NCBI RefSeq assembly: GCF_041146395.1
Contig: NC_091000.1
Coordinates: forward strand, 16,258,501 to 16,322,500
Direction of reading: 5' to 3'
DNA length: 64,000 bases
Source of the DNA: Eulemur rufifrons
Lineage: Eukaryota; Chordata; Mammalia; Primates; Lemuridae
In this document: positions 10,081 to 23,209 of the stretch, piece by piece
How the letters are laid out: every line of letters begins with the position of its first letter
Numbering within the stretch: position 1 is the stretch's first letter
Made by a program: the position numbers and the translations under genes
Notes under the pieces: generated by a model
What the model was told of the DNA's origin: nothing
Database searches by the model: none
The model's input: the letters and a program-made list of their open reading frames with translations, nothing else

Positions 10081-11879
10081 CAAAGCCCAAAGGCAAGAAG
10101 AAAATCCAAAGAGGGTGATGGCATGGAAGCCCAAGGAGACAAAAGTTCCCAGAGGAAAGGAAGAAGAGGCAGTGTCCAATACCACAGGGAAGTCAAGTAA
10201 GAAGACCAAAAGGGTCCCCTGGATTTGGTAAGTAGAAAGTCTTTGGTGGTGATGAAAGACTGGCTATAGGACACTCGGGAGTGCATTGAGAGGCAGATCA
10301 TCTCAATGACACCCCATTTTACAAACAACAGTGTGTAAAAACACACTTTAAAAAAAGAAGAAAAATAACGGACTTGATCCAGTTTGTTGGCTATAAAGAA
10401 ACAGATAGGTTACAAATAGGGCAGAGGTTAAAAACAGAAGAGCCAGGAGGGATATGCCTCCAAGAAAAAAACTATCTGACCCCAGAGACTGAAGGAAATT
10501 AGGTGCAAGATGAAAGGAAGAGAAGTGTCCTCAAAAATCTCAGCTACCAGCTATGAAGAAGAAATAACTGCTGGTCATATTTTTGAGAGCTTTCTAGAAA
10601 TTGTGAAATCCTCTTGCTACATTCCATGCAATCAGAGTCACCAAAGCTAGCAAAGCCATGTGGTGGTATTAAGGGACCAGATGTGAATCACAGACATGAG
10701 TCATAAGGGCAGAACCCTTGTTTGGACATCCTTCCCAAACCCCACCACTGCCCACACAAAACTGCCTGCAAATGTGACTTTACATGACTCATAGGAGAGG
10801 GCTTCCCCTGTTCCCTGGAGTCCCCACACTCTACCCAGGCTGATGCCCACTCTAAGCAGAACCTGTTCCCTTCGCCCATCCTCAGTTTATCCTCGATTCC
10901 CTTTATCCCCCACCACCACCACCTTACCAAGAGAATCATTATATATTCTTAGACAGTACTTGACCAAAACATATAATTCACTCTTTTAACTCTCACCATC
11001 AAAAACATCCATTCTTCAGCTCTATAATTTTGTTGGCTTTTTTCTTTTCTCTAAATGAAAAGTTCTTTACCCTCAAAGGAAAGACTTTACTTATTTGACT
11101 AGGTCAAAATAAAATGAATACAAGCAATCAAGAAACAAGTGAAGGGTTGCTTTTCTAGACATAAAACTCAGACACAGAAAAATAATACCTAATAACAATT
11201 TCAAGTTTAAAGAAGAGAAAACATTCACCTGCCTGGAACATTTTAAATAAAGCTTTCCTGAAGGAATGGAAGAGGATTAAACTTTCCTAAGTTTGTCTTC
11301 CAGTTCTCTGGAATCAATATTTAATCAAACAGCCACCCAGCGTTCCACATAATCTAACTCAGAGCCAGAAATCGATGCAGCCAGAAACCTCCCTGCCAGT
11401 ACGAGAATGTCTTCCCTTGGCAAATACCAATAAAATGGAAATTTAAATTGTGTGCACTTAGAAGTTGTCCAAGAATAACAGTGATGCCCTGAGTTAAAGT
11501 GGCCAAGTGGCATTAGCCTCTCATGAGTTCGTATCAGAGCTCAGGGGACAATATGCTGTTTTACCTAACTGTTCAATCGGCCATCTGTGAGTAACACTTG
11601 AAAAGCGATATCACTAACCAATTTATTCACACCAGTGCTTCAGAAATAAATCAAGTTTACAGATTTCTCGCACTAGATAAGTGTATACAGATTCACAACC
11701 TTACTTCCTTTTGTATCTAGACAAGGGGCACAAATCTAATGAATACGGTTCATCCTAGGCAAAGGTAGGAAATAAGTTAGCTTCAAATCCTTTTTAGTTA
11801 TAGGAAGAGATAAATAATATATAAGCAAATGAACCTATAGAGATAAAAGAGCATTCAGAGATCATGTATACCCTACTCT

Positions 11880-13110
<1,231 letters not shown>

Positions 13111-14239
13111 AACCTTCATACATTCACAAATGCATGCACAAATGGAAAATAAAAAGAACAGTTAACAACTAGTTTCCAAAGAAATGAAGCTAACAGGAAG
13201 AATATATATTCCTTCCCATTAATCAATTGCTTATACGTTTCTCTATTATAGAAACTACTAAATTCAAAGACTGGGTCTAAAAAATACTAAAAGCAAAGGT
13301 CTTAGGGGCACTAGTTTTTTAAAAAAAAAAAAACTGATGCATTTGTGAAATTTTAAAATATTGTAAAGGTTATATGAATAAACTTTATTTCAGAAATCAA
13401 TCTATGATGTAAAAATATTGTCATACTCCTACTATTTTGAATTTCTAAGTCATTAAAAAAGAAAAACACAGACTGTCCACCTCTAACTAGCTTGATCACC
13501 TACGTAGGTCTTCCAAAGGGCACTGGATACTAGATAAGGGAATTAGGGTTTGCTAAATGCCAATGAATTGCTCAGTGGCTTGCAAAGCAGCCAAGCAGTT
13601 TTGGATCTAGTTCTTTTTCAATATCCAAAATGAAGACAAGAGTCAAAGGGATCAGGAACTGAAAGAGAACAACCCAGAGCAGCACAGGCTATGGGTAAAA
13701 AGGTAACCCTAATCTAAGATCCCAAGAGTGAATTATTAGCTACAGAGAGATTTGACTTTAAAAGGGAATGGCATGAAAACAGGCAACCAATATCTAGTTG
13801 GCGCCTCTAGAATGAGCCTCACCTCAAATTCGCTTCTTTATATTTATCCTGCTTGCTGTGCAGGACCTTTGTAAATTATTACAGCATAATAATTTCAAAC
13901 CAAGCCCCAAAATTTGTGATCAAACCTTGTACAATTTAAATATATACCACACAGATAATGCTGATGTTCATGAAGATTCTAGTGAACAATTATATAGCTT
14001 AGTTTTGCCTTCATGACATTCCTACTGCCCAAAATATATTAACTCCTTATAAACAACATTTAAATAAAATTAAGTTCAAATTGCACAAAATCTAATGTTT
14101 AAAGTTTGATTATCTTAAAAATGAGAGATGTAAGTCTTAAATTGAATTAAAATGTATTAAGTGGATCACTCATCTATGAAATACAGCCAACTCTTGATTT
14201 TTTCAAATCAAAGAATACAAGCCAATGTACTTTTATTTC

Positions 14240-14375
14240 TGTTGTTGTTTTTTTAGAGACAGATTTTTGCTATGTTGCCCCAGTCAGACCTTGAACTCTG
14301 GTGCTTGAGGGATTCTCCCATCTCAGCCTCCCAGTAGCTGGGGCTACACATGTGCCCCACCATGCCTGGCTTTAA
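14240..14375 (-). mobile_element. Monomeric Alu (FLAM-type)
   Basis: A single Alu left-type monomer on the minus strand: T-rich start, TTGCTATGTTGCCCCAGTCA, TCAGCCTCCCAGTAGCTGGG, ending CATGCCTGGC. It is an old free monomer. Confidence 0.8.
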
Positions 14376-15990
14376 TACTAAATATTTTAACAAAATGTTT
14401 TACTTCCATGGTTTCTGAAGATGACTAATTACAAAGCTAGAGCAAAATTCAACACTTTGTATCTTTTTTTAACAAGACTTAAAACTTTTGTGATGATTAA
14501 AGACCGGTTTTGATAGAAAACAGTCCTGGTGTTGTATTGTGATAGAGATCACATATATAATTGTACAAAGCCCACCATTCTCCTAGGTTTTATATGTAGA
14601 ATGGCCTTCATGCTATTAGCATTCTTTGAAATTATTAAAATTAATGTCCACAATTGGAAAATGGTTCATTTATACTATGTCGGGTAAAGAGTCTACAAAA
14701 TGAAAAGGAATTGACTGAAAAACTCAGACATCACTGAGGAATTTACAAAAGAGATTCAAGAAACAGCCAAATGAGCAAGGATAAAAGGAATTATTCTTTG
14801 ATGCTTGCTACATCCTCATGTCCATCGCCACACCAGCATATCAAGATACGAAAAAAATTCCTCAGGTAAAGGAAGGTAATTCCACATAAAAGTATCCTTT
14901 CCACGGAGAAGAACCTAAACTTTCCACTGGAAGTAATATAAGACTTGGTTTATTGTTACATTTACGTGTAAAAGAGGAAGTAAGAATGGGAGCACTGTAT
15001 AAATTTAATAAAGCTGCCAATTCTATCTTAATCCTCCCATTTTCACTTGGAAAGGACCCTGAAACTTTATTCAAGTTTGATAAGTCAATTTGATAAAAAG
15101 TGAACTACAAATAAGAGATAGTATTGTTTGAGCAGTTAAAAAACTTCTTTAAAAAAAAAAAACTATCTGGACTTTGACAAACCAACTAAATTGACAAGAT
15201 CCGTGAAATTAGTTTTGGGGTGGAGTTTTTAAGCACTGATATCTTATGCACAAAAGATTCTATTAACATAACATGGTTAATTTTTAAAGACTGCTATATA
15301 TATTCACCAATTTTCTCTTTCTTACATTTTTGAGAAATATTAATAACAGCAAAAAAATCCATATTAGATAATCAACTTCTGAAACAGTCCCAAGGCAAAT
15401 TCAATTCAGAATTCGTTCCACGATTCCTTGCTCAAGAAAAACAGCTCTTCCGTTGAATCTTTTTCATGAAAAAGAATCGGCGCCCTATGACCAACAGTTC
15501 CTTTCAGTAAAATTGGGCTGAGCAACTGGAAAAAAACCAATGCTGAACCACAATATTAAAACACAGGAAACTTTGCGGGGGAAAAAAAGAGGAAGCTAAG
15601 GAAAAAAAAAATATGCGTTCGGCTCACATGACCACGATGAGCAGTTTCTGCTCTGGTCTAATTTTAGCGATTTTTTGGATTTTGGGAAAGGCCCACTTTT
15701 ACACATTACTCATGAAAAGGGAGTGCGCTGAAATCGGCCACGTCACCGGCTGCTGCGCGCCACCGGAGCTCGGCCGCGGCGGGGCAGGTTCCGGGGGACA
15801 CTCCTCGGGAAGAAGAGGGACCACAAGAAGAGGGACCACAGGAAAGGGGCAACTAGAAAGGTGTAAGAGATTTCCCCAAGGCAGATTCAGTTTACTGCTA
15901 AACTTTCTTGCTTTCAAATTCTGGAACTCCCCTGTCGCGGCTTTACCTCGTGGGTAAATCCGCGCGCAGCTGCGGGGCGCACGGCCTTAC

Positions 15991-16034
15991 CTGTGCCATG
16001 GCGACTCGTCAGGTCAGGAGAAGGAGATGCAGGA
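15991..16034 (-). CDS. ANXA5: ANXA5 exon 2: 5' UTR end and start codon (residues 1-3)
   Basis: A 44-bp exon on the minus strand. The start codon is at 15999-15997 in the context GTCGCCATGG, with G at -3 and G at +4, a good Kozak site. Only Met-Ala-Gln is encoded before the donor GT at 15990-15989. The upstream 35 nt are 5' UTR, reading TCCTGCATCTCC and then CTGACCTGA, close to the human ANXA5 leader as I recall it. A pyrimidine tract ending TTGCAG (AG at 16036-16035) is the acceptor. Strictly, only 15991-15999 is coding. Intron 1 upstream is 233 bp. Confidence 0.93.
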
Positions 16035-16267
16035 CTGCAAGAGAGGAAAGACCGCTGCTTTAGCGAGCCGCTCGCTGTCCCCGGCCCCGCCCAGGGCGCA
16101 GGTCTGGGGAGAAGCCTGGGCGCTCAGAGTCCCAAGAGCCCCGCCACGGAGCCGGGCCGACCGGTCCTCTCCGCAGCTCCGAGGTCATCGCTCGGCCGAG
16201 CCCAGCACCCGGCGACCCTGCTCCCCCTCGGCGGGGACCCCCCTCCCCAAGCCAGGCGGCCACTCAC

Positions 16268-16368
16268 CTAGACAGCGGGACCCAAGTGCCCCGAATCTTG
16301 CGCAGAGCGGCAGAGCGCAGGGTACGGCAGGGATGCGGGCGGAGGAGCTCGGCAGCTGCGCCCAGACT
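16268..16368 (-). other. ANXA5: ANXA5 exon 1, non-coding 5' UTR
   Basis: The 3' edge is fixed by a consensus donor (TAG then GTGAGTG, GT at 16267-16266). Its last part reads GGGGCACTTGGGTCCC on the minus strand, matching the human exon 1 end as I recall it, and joining TCTAG to TCCTGC of exon 2 gives the expected leader. The 5' edge is an estimate: the stretch AGTCTGGGCGCAGCTGCCG, which ends at 16368 in plus coordinates, resembles the known human transcript start. TATA-less promoters often start at several places, so the true starts may scatter over some tens of bases. Confidence 0.8.
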
Positions 16369-16369
16369 G

Positions 16370-17000
16370 CTCCAAGCAACGGAAACACCAGCGGCCCCGC
16401 CCCGGCCCCGCTCCGCCGGGCCCGCCCCCGCCTGGGCCTCAGCCCCGCGCCCAGCCCCGCCGGCCCGGCCCGCCCCTGCCCGGGCTCAGCGCGCCTGCGT
16501 GGGGCGCGGCTCCTCCGGGGCGTCTCGTCGCCGCACGGGATGTCCCGCGGGTGCGGTGGGCCTGGGTGGGGCGCGGCCGCAGCTCTGCTGGCACCAGGAG
16601 GGGGCGCTGCTTCCCCGAGGGCCCCGGGGACAGCCTCGTCCTCGCGCGGCAGGAAGGGCGTGGGAGCTGTCCAGGGCTCGGGCTTTGGGGACGCTTGGCC
16701 CCCTCTCCCCTCCGTGGCCTCGGAAACCGCGGCCTCGCTCGGTGTTCTGACATTTTTGTGTCAGTGCGTGGGCGTCTTTTTGGGGGCAAGAGAAAGTCGT
16801 TGCAGCCAAGGACAGAGCGTCTTTGACCGTGGTATAGAAAAAGAGTGAAGCTTTGGGGGTCAGTTTCCAGATTGTTTTTGTATCTGTTTTTGTTTGTTTT
16901 TAAGAAGTGTCAATGATTGCTTCCTAGATGGCCCTCTCTTAAATTTATAACCCTCTAGCATTGTATGCGGGGTCTTTCAAAGCCTTTGCCTCGAATCAGA
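16370..17000. other. Upstream shoulder of the ANXA5 CpG island
   Basis: G+C-rich to about 16740, then falling to ordinary composition. No exon or repeat recognised. Confidence 0.6.
16395..16476 (-). promoter_or_regulatory. GC-box cluster, proximal ANXA5 promoter
   Basis: Three Sp1-type GC boxes lie just upstream of exon 1 in gene direction: CCCCGCCCC at 16395-16403, CCCGCCCCCGCC at 16421-16432 and CCCGCCCC at 16469-16476 (plus-strand spelling). They sit about 30-110 bp above the estimated transcript start, as expected for a TATA-less CpG-island promoter. Factor binding is inference. Confidence 0.6.
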
Positions 17001-17004
17001 TGGG

Positions 17005-17150
17005 GCCTTTTGTTTGTTTTTGAGACAGAGTCTGGCCCTGTCGCCCCAGCTGGAGTGCAGTGGCGTCATCATAGCTCACCGCAGCCTCAAACTCCTGGGC
17101 TCAAGCGATCCTCCTGCCTCAGCCCCCCCCCCCCCCCCCAGTAGCTAGGA
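17005..17150 (-). mobile_element. Monomeric Alu (FLAM-type) with a 17-C run
   Basis: Minus-strand monomer: TTGAGACAGAGTCTGGCCCT, GCAGTGGCGTCATCATAGCT, CTCAAGCGATCCTCCTGCCT, then an uninterrupted C run at 17123-17139 where the family reads CCTCCCAA, then AGTAGCTAGGAC. Confidence 0.85.
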
Positions 17151-17539
17151 CTTAATATGACTTAAAATTAAACCATGTCCCATGTTGGTTCAACATAAAA
17201 TATGAGTACATGAAAGAGGGAGCGTCCGCAGAGTATTGTACCAGGATGGTGCTGGAAAAGCAAAAGTAGAAAGACAGTCCCCATCTCAGACTTACTGGGG
17301 TTGGGGAGGGGAGGCGTCAGAGCAGAGGGACAAGGCAAGAGGACAAAAGCTTGCAGCACTAAACGCTGTGTTCTAGGCACATATTCTAGGATAAAAAGTG
17401 CAAAGTGCTGTGGAGATTCAGGAGAAGAGATAAGGATCTAGCTTCTTTGACAATGAGAAAGAATAAATTAAATGCAGAACGATTGTGGTTCTTTGTACAG
17501 AACTTCTGGTTTGCTTTCACGTGTGAACCCTGTGCTTAA

Positions 17540-18000
17540 TCTGGCCCTGCCAAAGTTGTTAGGGACAGAAAAACAAGTGAGAGGTAATGGAAATCAGAAA
17601 AACAGAAAGGAGAAAGCAGTTATAGAAAAACAATAAGGAGGAAATGGTCACAGAAAAATAAAAACAGGAAATAGTTATTTCAGTCTTAAAGAATGGGGTG
17701 ATTTGGCCATGGAACTCTGACCACCAGGGAATGGAAGAACACTATAAAGGGTTACTAAAAACTTTTAAGTCATGTCCATACCTGGAAAGCATTCGGTCCC
17801 CCAAACAGTCATGTATAATTATGAATACTTGTAACCTTTATCTAAACTACTAACATATAAAAGAAAAAACATAGAAGTAGGCAGTGTCTTCTCCACTTGC
17901 AAAGACAGACTCGTTTCCCTTTAGAAAACGTACTTTTCTGCTTTGCACCCTTAAACATTCCTTACAATAAACTCTTCACACATACTTGCTGAGTGTCTTG
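17540..18000 (+). mobile_element. Possible solo LTR, unassigned
   Basis: ATATAAAAG at about 17857 is followed 110 bp later by ACAATAAACTCTTCACACAT and TTGCTGAGTGTCTTGTCA, the spacing of TATA box to polyadenylation signal in class I LTRs. The ends are not clear. It could instead be chance. Confidence 0.3.
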
Positions 18001-18500
18001 TCATCTCTCTCTCCATTGCACAGGCCAAGGCTTATGATTCCTCCAAGCCCAGAGCCCAAGAACTGGGACAGCACTTCAGTCCAGTGGTGGACTGAACAAG
18101 TGACATTTGATGCCAAAATCAGCAGAGTGGTTGTTCTCTGGAAAGGGAGACAAAATTGCCAAGCATGTGGAGCTTGCCCCCGCCCTACCCCTGCCTCCTA
18201 GTCTCCTGTGTCAGGTTGCCTTTCCTCTGAGAGCCTCCCCTCCGCCAGCCTCTCTTCGTGGCCTGGGGCTCCCCTCTGCCCCACCTGTCCTAGGGCATCC
18301 TTTGCAGGGCCAGGTGTCCTTATCCTCAGGCAGCCCTTTCCTCAGTGCTGTAACACTTTCTTTCTGCCTGTCACCAACAGCAGCTGCTTTATCCGGCCTA
18401 GAACATTGTTTTTCCTTCCCATGTCCACTTGAACTCCGTTTTACTTCTTTCACTTTTTACTTTTACATTAATAGAATTGGGCAGGACCTCAGAGATCCCA
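18000..18500. other. Unassigned intergenic sequence
   Basis: C+T-rich unique-looking sequence. It contains overlapping short open frames in several phases but no splice signals or family match I can support. Confidence 0.5.
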
Positions 18501-18620
18501 TGTAACAATCATTGATGTTATAGGAAAATGATGCCCAGAATGGGTTAATGACTTGCTCTATATCCTGCAGGTTAGTAATGACAGAACAGTTGAATTATTG
18601 GCCCCAAAGTCTTGATATAC
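18500..18620 (+). repeat. MIR SINE fragment
   Basis: AATGATGCCCAGAATGGGTT, then AATGACTTGCTCTATATCCT and CAGGTTAGTAATGACAGAAC follow the MIR order (GAGGCTCAGA, GTAACTTGCC, CACAGCTAGT). Confidence 0.5.
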
Positions 18621-18639
18621 CCCAGGTAGTATTTCTTTT

Positions 18640-18900
18640 ACTTCCAACTACATCGATTTATGCAAGTCCTACTCCGGACCAGGCACAATTCTAGGCTTTC
18701 AGAATAACACAGTAAACAAAACAAACATGCTGCTCTCATACATCATACATCCTGGTGGAGGAAACAAACAATAAACAGATATCTAACATGCCTCATGTAT
18801 TGTGCTATAAAGAAAATAAAGCAGTGCTAGGGAATGGGAATGATAGGAACACTATTTTGCAAAAGGTGGTCTGAAGGCATTTCGGAAAAGACATAAGTAG
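18640..18900. repeat. Ancient interspersed repeat, family not named
   Basis: GACCAGGCACAATTCTAGGC, AAACAAACAATAAACAGATA and AAGAAAATAAAGCAGTGCTA are phrases of the same old repeat class as 4640-5230. Confidence 0.45.
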
Positions 18901-19420
18901 AAACTTCGAATGGATACAATTTAAGTGTATCTGACAACTATTGAGCACCTGTGGAAAAAGCATACCTAAGAGTTTGCACTTTAATATTATAGATAGCGTG
19001 TATACAGACACTAAAATGAGAGACAGACTATGTAAATCATGGGAAAAATGCATAAAATGTAATCAAAATGCAATTGGTTTCAGAGGAAAAATAGCTGATA
19101 CTTTGCCAAGGGATTAAAAAAAATTGATCGATGTGGCATTTAAATTAGGATTTGACAGAGGATATTGTATCAGGCAATGAAGAGGAGAAAGGAGAAAGTG
19201 AACTGCAAAACCAAAACAGGAAAAGTGCCTTTTTGTGTCTGTGTGAATTGAACTTTCTAAAGTGGCCGAGTGGCCAAAGTGGAAAGTACCTAAAGGGAGA
19301 ATGCCACATAAATACGCTGCTTTGAATGGTGTATGTAACTGACAGATTTTGAGCACCTGATGTTTTTAACTACTGAGTGGTATAGATAATGGGCACTCCA
19401 GAAATCTCCTTCACTAACTT
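18900..19420. other. Unassigned intergenic sequence
   Basis: A+T-rich. Nothing recognised. Confidence 0.5.
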
Positions 19421-19424
19421 TTGT

Positions 19425-19885
19425 CAACTTAAATACCAAACATGGAGGGTACTCTCTGAAAGAAAATGACATTTATTCGGGAATGGACATTGCAATGGAA
19501 ATATGCATGTCATAGTAAACTATGTGCGAATCAGGAAGATAAAGGAAGACAAAGGTTTTTAAAGGAAAAATAAGGAAGATTACCTCATTGTTTTGAGATA
19601 ATTATCACAAGGGTGGCACCAATCCAAGGTTGGACAGGCAGTTGCTGAGCAGATGTCCTCCCAGAAGTATTTTTTTGTGTAAGTTTGCAATGGCCATTGT
19701 CCAAAGTTGAGGTTTTTGCAGAGTCTTTTGAGGGAGTTCTTGTTATCAGGCATTTGTGCATGAGAACTCACCCTTGGTGGCCTTCCCCAGCCATTTGTCA
19801 AGGTTTTGTTTTGTTTTGTTTTTAACACAAATGACTCCATTTCAATTCTGAAAACCTTCACATTCTTAAAAACAGTGTCTGTCAT
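19425..19885 (-). mobile_element. LTR33-like solo LTR (ERVL type)
   Basis: Read on the minus strand it begins near ATGTGAAGGTTTTCAGAATT, passes GGAGTCATTTGTG, GGACAATGGCC and ATTGGTGCCACCCTTGTGAT, and reaches a polyadenylation signal CCGAATAAATGTC at about 19478. Its first part is homologous to the minus strand of 28860-29060. The family name is from memory. Confidence 0.55.
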
Positions 19886-19919
19886 TTGTTCTCCAAAGTC
19901 TCTAATTATAGTGTCCAAA

Positions 19920-20720
19920 TGTCACCTTCACAATCTCCACCAGATTCTCCAGTTAACTCTTTCATTCTCCTAACTAAACTTTCTCTTCCTATGCATTTAA
20001 AATTAAAGTTTGTCTTAGTGTATTATCTCTGTGTTGTGTTAAGTATAAGCATTGCATAATAATTTTTGTTTGTTGTAGTGTTCTTGGGTATAAATACTGG
20101 ATTTCAGCAATTATCTATGAGACAATCAGGTCACATCGGTTTTCTTTTTATTGGAGAAATATACCAAATGTCAGACAACCAATTTACAAACACACTTTTG
20201 AAACTCAGTTTATTTGTAAACTCAGGATTTTCTCTATATCACTCTTTCCCTCAATTATTTGTATCATCAGGAATTAGCCAATTTATTCTAAGAAAGTTAC
20301 TGAGCCTCTTAGTGCTGCAGTTTCTACATCTCTCAACTCTGATATTTTGATCATATATTCATTGCCCTGCCATTTCCCTTGATTATACTGATCCATAAAT
20401 AGAGAACAAAGGAGTTATAGGCTTTGGATAAGTAAGTACAAAACAACTTTTCTCTAATTTCAGAAAAGTCAAAGAGTTGAACTCTGGTTTTTTAGAAAAA
20501 TGTAAAATTTTCAACCTCTACTTTTTAAATTTGTTTTATGTGATAAATATATTTGTTTCAAATTGTAGTTAGTTAAAGAAGCAAGAAAGAAGGCAGAAAA
20601 GTAAATTGCAAGAGGTAGAGGAAAAAGAGAGAGTGGCTGAGGAGTAAGGTAGGGGATTGGCATGAAGGAAAAAGAGGAACTTCTTTCCTCCCAGACAAGA
20701 GCCGGAAAGAACAGCCTCTG
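19920..20720. other. Unassigned intergenic sequence
   Basis: A+T-rich. Nothing recognised. Confidence 0.5.
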
Positions 20721-20727
20721 AAGTCGG

Positions 20728-21225
20728 GGAGAATTGGGTTTAAATCCCCACTTTACTACATACCAGGTGTGTGCCTCGGACAAGCTGTGTGACTTCTCTG
20801 ATCCTCACTTTCCTTATCAAGAGTGGTGGTGGCCGGGCGCGGTGGCTCACGCCTGTAATCCTAGCACTCTGGGAGGCCGAGGCGGGTGGATTGCTCAAGG
20901 TCAGGAGTTCGAGACCAGCCTGAGCGAGACCCCGTCTCTACTAAAAATAGAAAGACATTATATGGACACCTAAAAATCTATATAGAAAAAAATTAGCCGG
21001 GCATAGTGGCGCATGCCTGTAGTCCCAGCTACTCGGGAGGCTGAGGCAGTAGGATCGCTTAAGCCCAGGAGTTTGAGGTTGCTGTGAGCTAAGCTGACGC
21101 CACGGCACTCACTCTAGCCTGGGCAACAAAGTGAGACTCTATCTCAACAAAAAAAAAAAAAAAAAAAAAAAAAAAGAGTGGTGGTTAGGATTAAATGAGC
21201 TAATTTGTGAAAGTGTCTAACAATC
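20728..21225 (+). repeat. MIR SINE, split by an Alu
   Basis: GGGTTTAAATCCCCACTTTA and CAAGCTGTGTGACTTCTCTG stand on the left of the Alu, and GATTAAATGAGCTAATTTGT on the right. These are the MIR core and tail in order. Confidence 0.8.
20831..21175 (+). mobile_element. Alu SINE (lemur-type dimer)
   Basis: Young-looking copy starting GGCCGGGCGCGGTGGCTCAC, with a pure A tail of about 27. The perfect target duplication GAGTGGTGGT is at 20821-20830 and 21176-21185, inside a MIR. Confidence 0.95.
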
Positions 21226-21826
21226 GTGAAAAGATTGGTTTCATTCCTCCATGGCTCTTCCTCCTTCCAAAAACTCTCACTACCATTCTCACCTCCTATT
21301 CTGGTGCCTCTGCCCCCGCCCTCACATCAAAAGCAAATAACCTCCTCTGGACCCACCGCTCCACCGCAGCAGGACCCAGCCTACCGCCAACCAGACTCTC
21401 AGAGCTGGCAGACCCAACTTCGGGAGGCCAACCCGAGGCTTCCTGGTGCCATTCCTCTTCTGCCCACCTATTTTTCCCCAACCAGGTCTTCCATCAATGA
21501 CCCCATCAAAATGCAGCTAGCCTAGACCCACACCCTCTACACTGCTCTCCGTGTGCAGAGTCCCTGGTCCCCATTTTCTGGTGCCAAGAAGTCCACAAGC
21601 ATCGCTGGGATTTAATTCAAGCCACCTACCTGGCTTCATTTCGTCCATGCCTAGAAGTGTCAAGATGATAAGGAGGGGAGGCTGCATTCCTCAGCGGGCT
21701 CCGCCAAGTCTCTTTCCACCATCACCTCTATACCCAGCAGTGATACAAAAGTAGCTTTATTCTAGTGGCTCACCATCCTTGCCCTTTAGAATTACAGCAG
21801 TGGTAGTTTTCTTTGGGGAAAACAGG
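21226..21826. other. Intergenic sequence including duplicated segment copy A
   Basis: The first 200 bp are homologous to 23640-23840 (see findings). The rest is C-rich sequence with no recognised feature. Confidence 0.5.
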
Positions 21827-22542
21827 TGTCTTAGTCCTTTCAACTGCTATTACAAAATACCATAAACAACAGAAATTTATCTCTCACGGTATAGGAGGCT
21901 GGGAAGTCCAAGATCAAGGCTCTGCAGACTTGGGGTCTGGGGAGGGACTGCTTTCTCATAGACAGCCGTCTTCTCGCTATAACTTCACGTGGCAGAAGCA
22001 TCTAGCTCGCTCTCTGGGTCTGTTTTATAAAGGCACTGTCTTAGTCCATTTTCAGCTAGTATAACAGAATACCATAGAATGGATAATTTATAAAGAATAG
22101 ACGTTTATTTGGCTCACAGGGAGGCTGAGAAGTTCAAGATCATGGCACTGGCATCTGACGAGGGCCTTTGTGCTACATCATCCTATGGCAGAAGGGCAAG
22201 CAACACTCAAGGCAGAGAGAAAGGGCCAAATTCATCCTTTTTATCAGAAACCCACTCCCACAATAACAGCATTGATCCGTTCACAAGGGCAGAGCCTCAT
22301 GACCAAATCACCCGTTAAATTTTCCCTCCGCCCCGCCCGACCAATACTGTCGCATTGGAAATTAAGTTTCCAACACATGAACTTTGAGAGGGGCACATTC
22401 AAAGCATAGCAGGCGCTCATCTTAATCATGAGGCAGAGCCTTCCTGACCTAAACACCACCCAAAGGCCCTACCTCCTAATCCCATCACCGTGGAGGTTAG
22501 GATTTTAACATGGATTTGGGAGGGACACATTCAGACCATAGA
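21827..22542 (-). mobile_element. MaLR LTR (outer), interrupted by a second MaLR LTR
   Basis: Minus-orientation LTR: TGTCTTAGTCCTTTCAACTG at the low end, then CATTCAGACCATAGA at the high end. The target duplication AACAGG abuts both sides (21821-21826 and 22543-22548). A second LTR at 22037-22411 splits it; the two halves join into one LTR of about 340 bp. Confidence 0.85.
22037..22411 (-). mobile_element. MaLR LTR (inner, MST/MLT1-like)
   Basis: Begins TGTCTTAGTCCATTTTCAGC, ends CATTCAAAGCATAGCA, and contains GGGCAGAGCCTCATGACCAA and AAGTTTCCAACACATGAACT. The flanks GGCAC (22032-22036) and GGCGC (22412-22416) are the target duplication with one change. Confidence 0.85.
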
Positions 22543-22829
22543 AACAGGTCCAGAAATACTTTCAGAACCTCATCCTGAGCCAACAGTGCTAACTGTCCCC
22601 TCATTGAGATCCATGTGCTCGCCAAGAAATTAAAAGCAAACTCCTTAGGAGATTTTTAGGTTTACATGTCTTTCCACTGTTTTTATTCAAAACATCTGTA
22701 TTTATCCAGTGAAATGTAAATCAACTTCCCTAGCAGGAGACTGGAATTTAGGTCTCGGGTAAATTATTAGGATATCTTGTAGGAATGTTTCAGACAGAAT
22801 GTTCTAGGCTTGATTAAGATTCTGAAAGC
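22543..22829. other. Unassigned intergenic sequence
   Basis: Nothing recognised. Confidence 0.5.
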
Positions 22830-23175
<346 letters not shown>

Positions 23176-23209
23176 CTATTAGTAAAAGAAGCAATAAAAA
23201 TACAAAGTG

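Larger units (their letters stand above)
15735..16740. promoter_or_regulatory. CpG island over the ANXA5 promoter and first exons
   Basis: About 1 kb of G+C-rich sequence dense in CpG, in sharp contrast with the A+T-rich flanks. It covers exons 1 and 2, intron 1 and the upstream promoter. I see no TATA box at a suitable distance from exon 1. It produces long chance open frames on both strands (up to 273 codons), which I do not call as genes. Confidence 0.85.

Noticed and set aside
16027..16848. 273-codon open frame on the plus strand opposite the ANXA5 promoter, with further 70-150 codon frames in the same area
   Set aside because: The frames lie in a CpG island where stop codons are rare on every strand. 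The predicted protein is Pro/Arg/Ala-rich composition noise with no domain, and it overlaps ANXA5 exons 1-2 antisense.
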